The notes under the pieces were generated by a model that was not told the DNA's origin, made no database searches, and was given only the letters and a program-made list of their open reading frames with translations. From Chitinophagaceae bacterium UBA2793 (GTDB lineage Bacteria; Bacteroidota; Bacteroidia; Chitinophagales; Chitinophagaceae), in NCBI GenBank assembly GCA_002352045.1, contig DEHT01000035.1, positions 3,475 through 16,802 on the forward strand: a DNA stretch of 13,328 nucleotides, given 5' to 3'. This document shows positions 11,624 to 13,328 of this stretch, in pieces. Within the stretch, counting starts at the first letter, position 1. Each line of letters starts with the position of its first letter. The position numbers and the translations under genes were made by a program.

Positions 11624-13214
11624 ACGAAAATTTTTATCCAATACAGCCCAGGCAGTTGCCCTGCCTGCATTACTAAATGGTTTTTCATTTACGGCTATGG
11701 GCGAAACGCATAGCAAAATAACTGAGTTATTAGGAAGAACAGATACAGATCATGTATTGGTTTTAATTCAAATGGCCGGCGGTAACGATGGATTGAATAT
11801 GGTAGTGCCATTAGATATTTATGCCAACTATTACAATGCAAGAACCAATGTAGCCATTGAACAAAGTAAAGTACTTCGGTTAAACGGAACCGATAAATCG
11901 GGCCTGCACCCGGCAATGACTGCGTTACAAAATTTGTACAACGATGGAAAAATGAATATCATTCAATCGGTAGGTTACGATAATCCAAGTTTCTCCCATT
12001 TTCATGCAACCGATATTTGGAGAACCGGTGACAGCACTGCAATAAGGTCGCACAGAGTAAAAACCGGCTGGCTGGGCCGATACTTAGAAGATGAATTTGA
12101 GGGTTATCCCGATGCGTTTCCGAACAATTCAATGCCCGATCCATTAGCAATACAAATAAGTGATACACCCACACTTGAAGTACAGGGAAATATTTATTCA
12201 ATGGGATTATCAATTACCAATCCCGAAAAGGTTTATACATTTCAAAATCCATTTTCCGATTATCCGCTCAACTCTGCTCCGGCCAATAAAGAACTACGAT
12301 TTTTAAGAGTGGTTTCTGAAAAAACAAAAATATATTCCGACATCATTAGAGATGCTTATCAGCGAGCAGCTACTATGGCAACCTACCCTACCGAAAATTA
12401 TTTGGCAGATCAATTAAAAATAGTAGCCCGGCTAATTAAAGGCGGTTTAAAAACAAGGGTATATACCGTAACCATTGGTGGTTTCGATACACATAAAAAA
12501 CAAGTGAATGCAAGTGATACCAGTACCGGCTTACATGCACAGCTAATGAAAAACTTATCAACCGCCATTGATGCTTTTCAAAAAGACATTGAATTAATGA
12601 ACCTGCAAGATAGAGTGCTGGGAATGACATACTCAGAATTTGGCCGCAGAATAAAATCGAACGCCAGCCTGGGAACCGACCACGGTTCTGCTGCACCGGT
12701 AATAATGTTTGGAAAAAATGCCAAAGCAGGTATTTTAGGCAATAGCCCCGATATTCCCGCAGACATCCAGGTAGTAAACAATATTCCTTTACAATACGAT
12801 TTCAGAAGCGTGTATGCTTCTGTGTTAGCACAATGGTTTTGTGTAAAGCAGCCGGCATTGGACGAAATTTTATTACAAAACTACCAGGCATTGCCCTTAA
12901 TAAAAGGTGGCCCATGCGGTTTACCCGATGATATTGACGATACCAATAACAATGCAAATAAATTGGTTTTAAAAATGTGGCCCAATCCATACCATGTAGC
13001 TGCAACCCTTCAATTTTCTACCAATGGCGGCCATACATTAATACAACAAATTAATTCCCTGGGGCAGGTTGTAAAAGTATTGGCTAATCAAAACTATGCA
13101 GCAGGTACCTATAACATTGATATTTATAACGATGGATTACCAAGCGGTGCATATTTTATAAGGTTGCAAAACGAATCGCTGCAAAAAGTGCTGAGTGTAG
13201 TGAAAGTGCAATAA
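11616..13214 (+). CDS. DUF1501 family protein with Tat-type signal and T9SS type A sorting domain
   Basis: The N-terminus MNRRKFLSNTAQAVALPALL has a twin-arginine motif and a short, weakly hydrophobic stretch, typical of Tat export of folded proteins. The body is DUF1501, related to the alkaline phosphatase/sulfatase superfamily: GGNDGLNMVVP (55-65), NPSFSHFHATDIWRTG (123-138), GGFDTH (288-293), TYSEFGRR (338-345) and TDHGSAAP (354-361). The Asp-His pairs at 291/293 and 355/356 resemble metal ligands of that superfamily; activity is untested. Residues about 450-532 (KMWPNPYHVAATLQF, LPSGAYFIRLQ, KVLSVVKVQ) form a T9SS type A sorting domain, so after Tat export it should cross the outer membrane. 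At 532 residues it is a DUF1501 core plus this tail. It is the last gene of the operon, 19 bp after DUF1800. No enzymatic function is established. Confidence 0.93.
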   Translation: MNRRKFLSNTAQAVALPALLNGFSFTAMGETHSKITELLGRTDTDHVLVLIQMAGGNDGLNMVVPLDIYANYYNARTNVAIEQSKVLRLNGTDKSGLHPAMTALQNLYNDGKMNIIQSVGYDNPSFSHFHATDIWRTGDSTAIRSHRVKTGWLGRYLEDEFEGYPDAFPNNSMPDPLAIQISDTPTLEVQGNIYSMGLSITNPEKVYTFQNPFSDYPLNSAPANKELRFLRVVSEKTKIYSDIIRDAYQRAATMATYPTENYLADQLKIVARLIKGGLKTRVYTVTIGGFDTHKKQVNASDTSTGLHAQLMKNLSTAIDAFQKDIELMNLQDRVLGMTYSEFGRRIKSNASLGTDHGSAAPVIMFGKNAKAGILGNSPDIPADIQVVNNIPLQYDFRSVYASVLAQWFCVKQPALDEILLQNYQALPLIKGGPCGLPDDIDDTNNNANKLVLKMWPNPYHVAATLQFSTNGGHTLIQQINSLGQVVKVLANQNYAAGTYNIDIYNDGLPSGAYFIRLQNESLQKVLSVVKVQ

Positions 13215-13235
13215 GTTTTAAACAAATTTGAGTTT

Positions 13236-13257
13236 AAGTACCGTAATACTTTTTTAG
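13236..13257 (+). terminator. Weak terminator-like hairpin after the DUF1501 gene
   Basis: AAGTA (13236-13240) and TACTT (13247-13251) form a 5-bp AT-rich stem around a 6-nt loop, with the second arm running into six T residues. It lies 21 bp after the stop codon, a suitable place for a terminator. The stem is weak, so the signal may be fortuitous. Confidence 0.25.
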
Positions 13258-13281
13258 AATTTGTTTATTAACTTGTCGTTT

Positions 13282-13328
13282 ATGTTTGGACTATTTAAAA
13301 GCAAAGAAAAAAAAGTAAGTATTACCGA
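13282..13328 (+). CDS. Start of an unidentified gene (cut by the window edge)
   Basis: An ATG at 13282 opens a frame that stays open to the right edge and begins MFGLFKSKEKKVSIT. The amphipathic start (MFGLFK) followed by a lysine-rich run is common at the beginnings of Bacteroidota genes. The position, 67 bp after the DUF1501 stop codon on the same strand, is plausible. Fifteen codons are too few to name a family or to be certain it is a gene. Confidence 0.45.
   Translation, partial: MFGLFKSKEKKVSIT

Noticed and set aside
11695..13005. Several minus-strand open frames inside the DUF1501 gene
   Set aside because: They are antisense to a frame with family motifs along its whole length and have no coding character.
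1..13328. Mobile elements, CRISPR arrays, tRNA genes, toxin-antitoxin or defence modules
   Set aside because: I looked for terminal inverted repeats, transposase motifs, regularly spaced repeats and cloverleaf-like sequence and saw none; the gene content is mostly housekeeping plus a secretion-linked operon.

Overview
The window looks like chromosomal DNA of a Bacteroidota bacterium, probably close to Chitinophagaceae (the phylum is much safer than the family). The reasons are AT-rich DNA, very few Shine-Dalgarno sites, several promoters of the Bacteroidota form TTG/TAnnTTTG, type IX secretion system (T9SS) sorting domains of both type A and type B, and the Bacteroidota form of biosynthetic arginine decarboxylase. 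I see no insertion sequence, integrase, phage gene, CRISPR array, tRNA or rRNA.

Left part (1-1881, minus strand). The first 336 codons of an arginine decarboxylase run off the left edge. Upstream of it lie rpmI-rplT (ribosomal proteins L35 and L20), ending in a clear intrinsic terminator. infC, often their upstream neighbour, is absent here. In its place is a short GC-richer leader with four predicted hairpins, a candidate ribosomal-protein autoregulatory leader.

Middle (2032-7903). A plus-strand dicarboxylate/glutamate:cation symporter is followed by genes on the minus strand. Reading in their own direction, these are a DUF1003 membrane protein, then a compact operon nfeD-like - flotillin - FkbM methyltransferase, then a small secreted orphan followed by a DUF488/YeaO-like protein whose end overlaps the symporter gene. 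NfeD-like and flotillin proteins together form membrane microdomain scaffolds. The tightly joined methyltransferase is the unusual partner.

Right part (8026-13214, plus strand). A three-gene operon has exactly 19 bp between each pair of genes. It encodes a seven-repeat, probable beta-propeller surface protein with a T9SS type B domain; a DUF1800 protein with no visible export signal; and a DUF1501 protein with a twin-arginine signal and a T9SS type A domain. This is the most interesting locus: DUF1800 and DUF1501 are widely paired families of unknown function, and here the pair appears tied to Tat plus T9SS export and to a secreted propeller. The start of another plus-strand gene is cut by the right edge.
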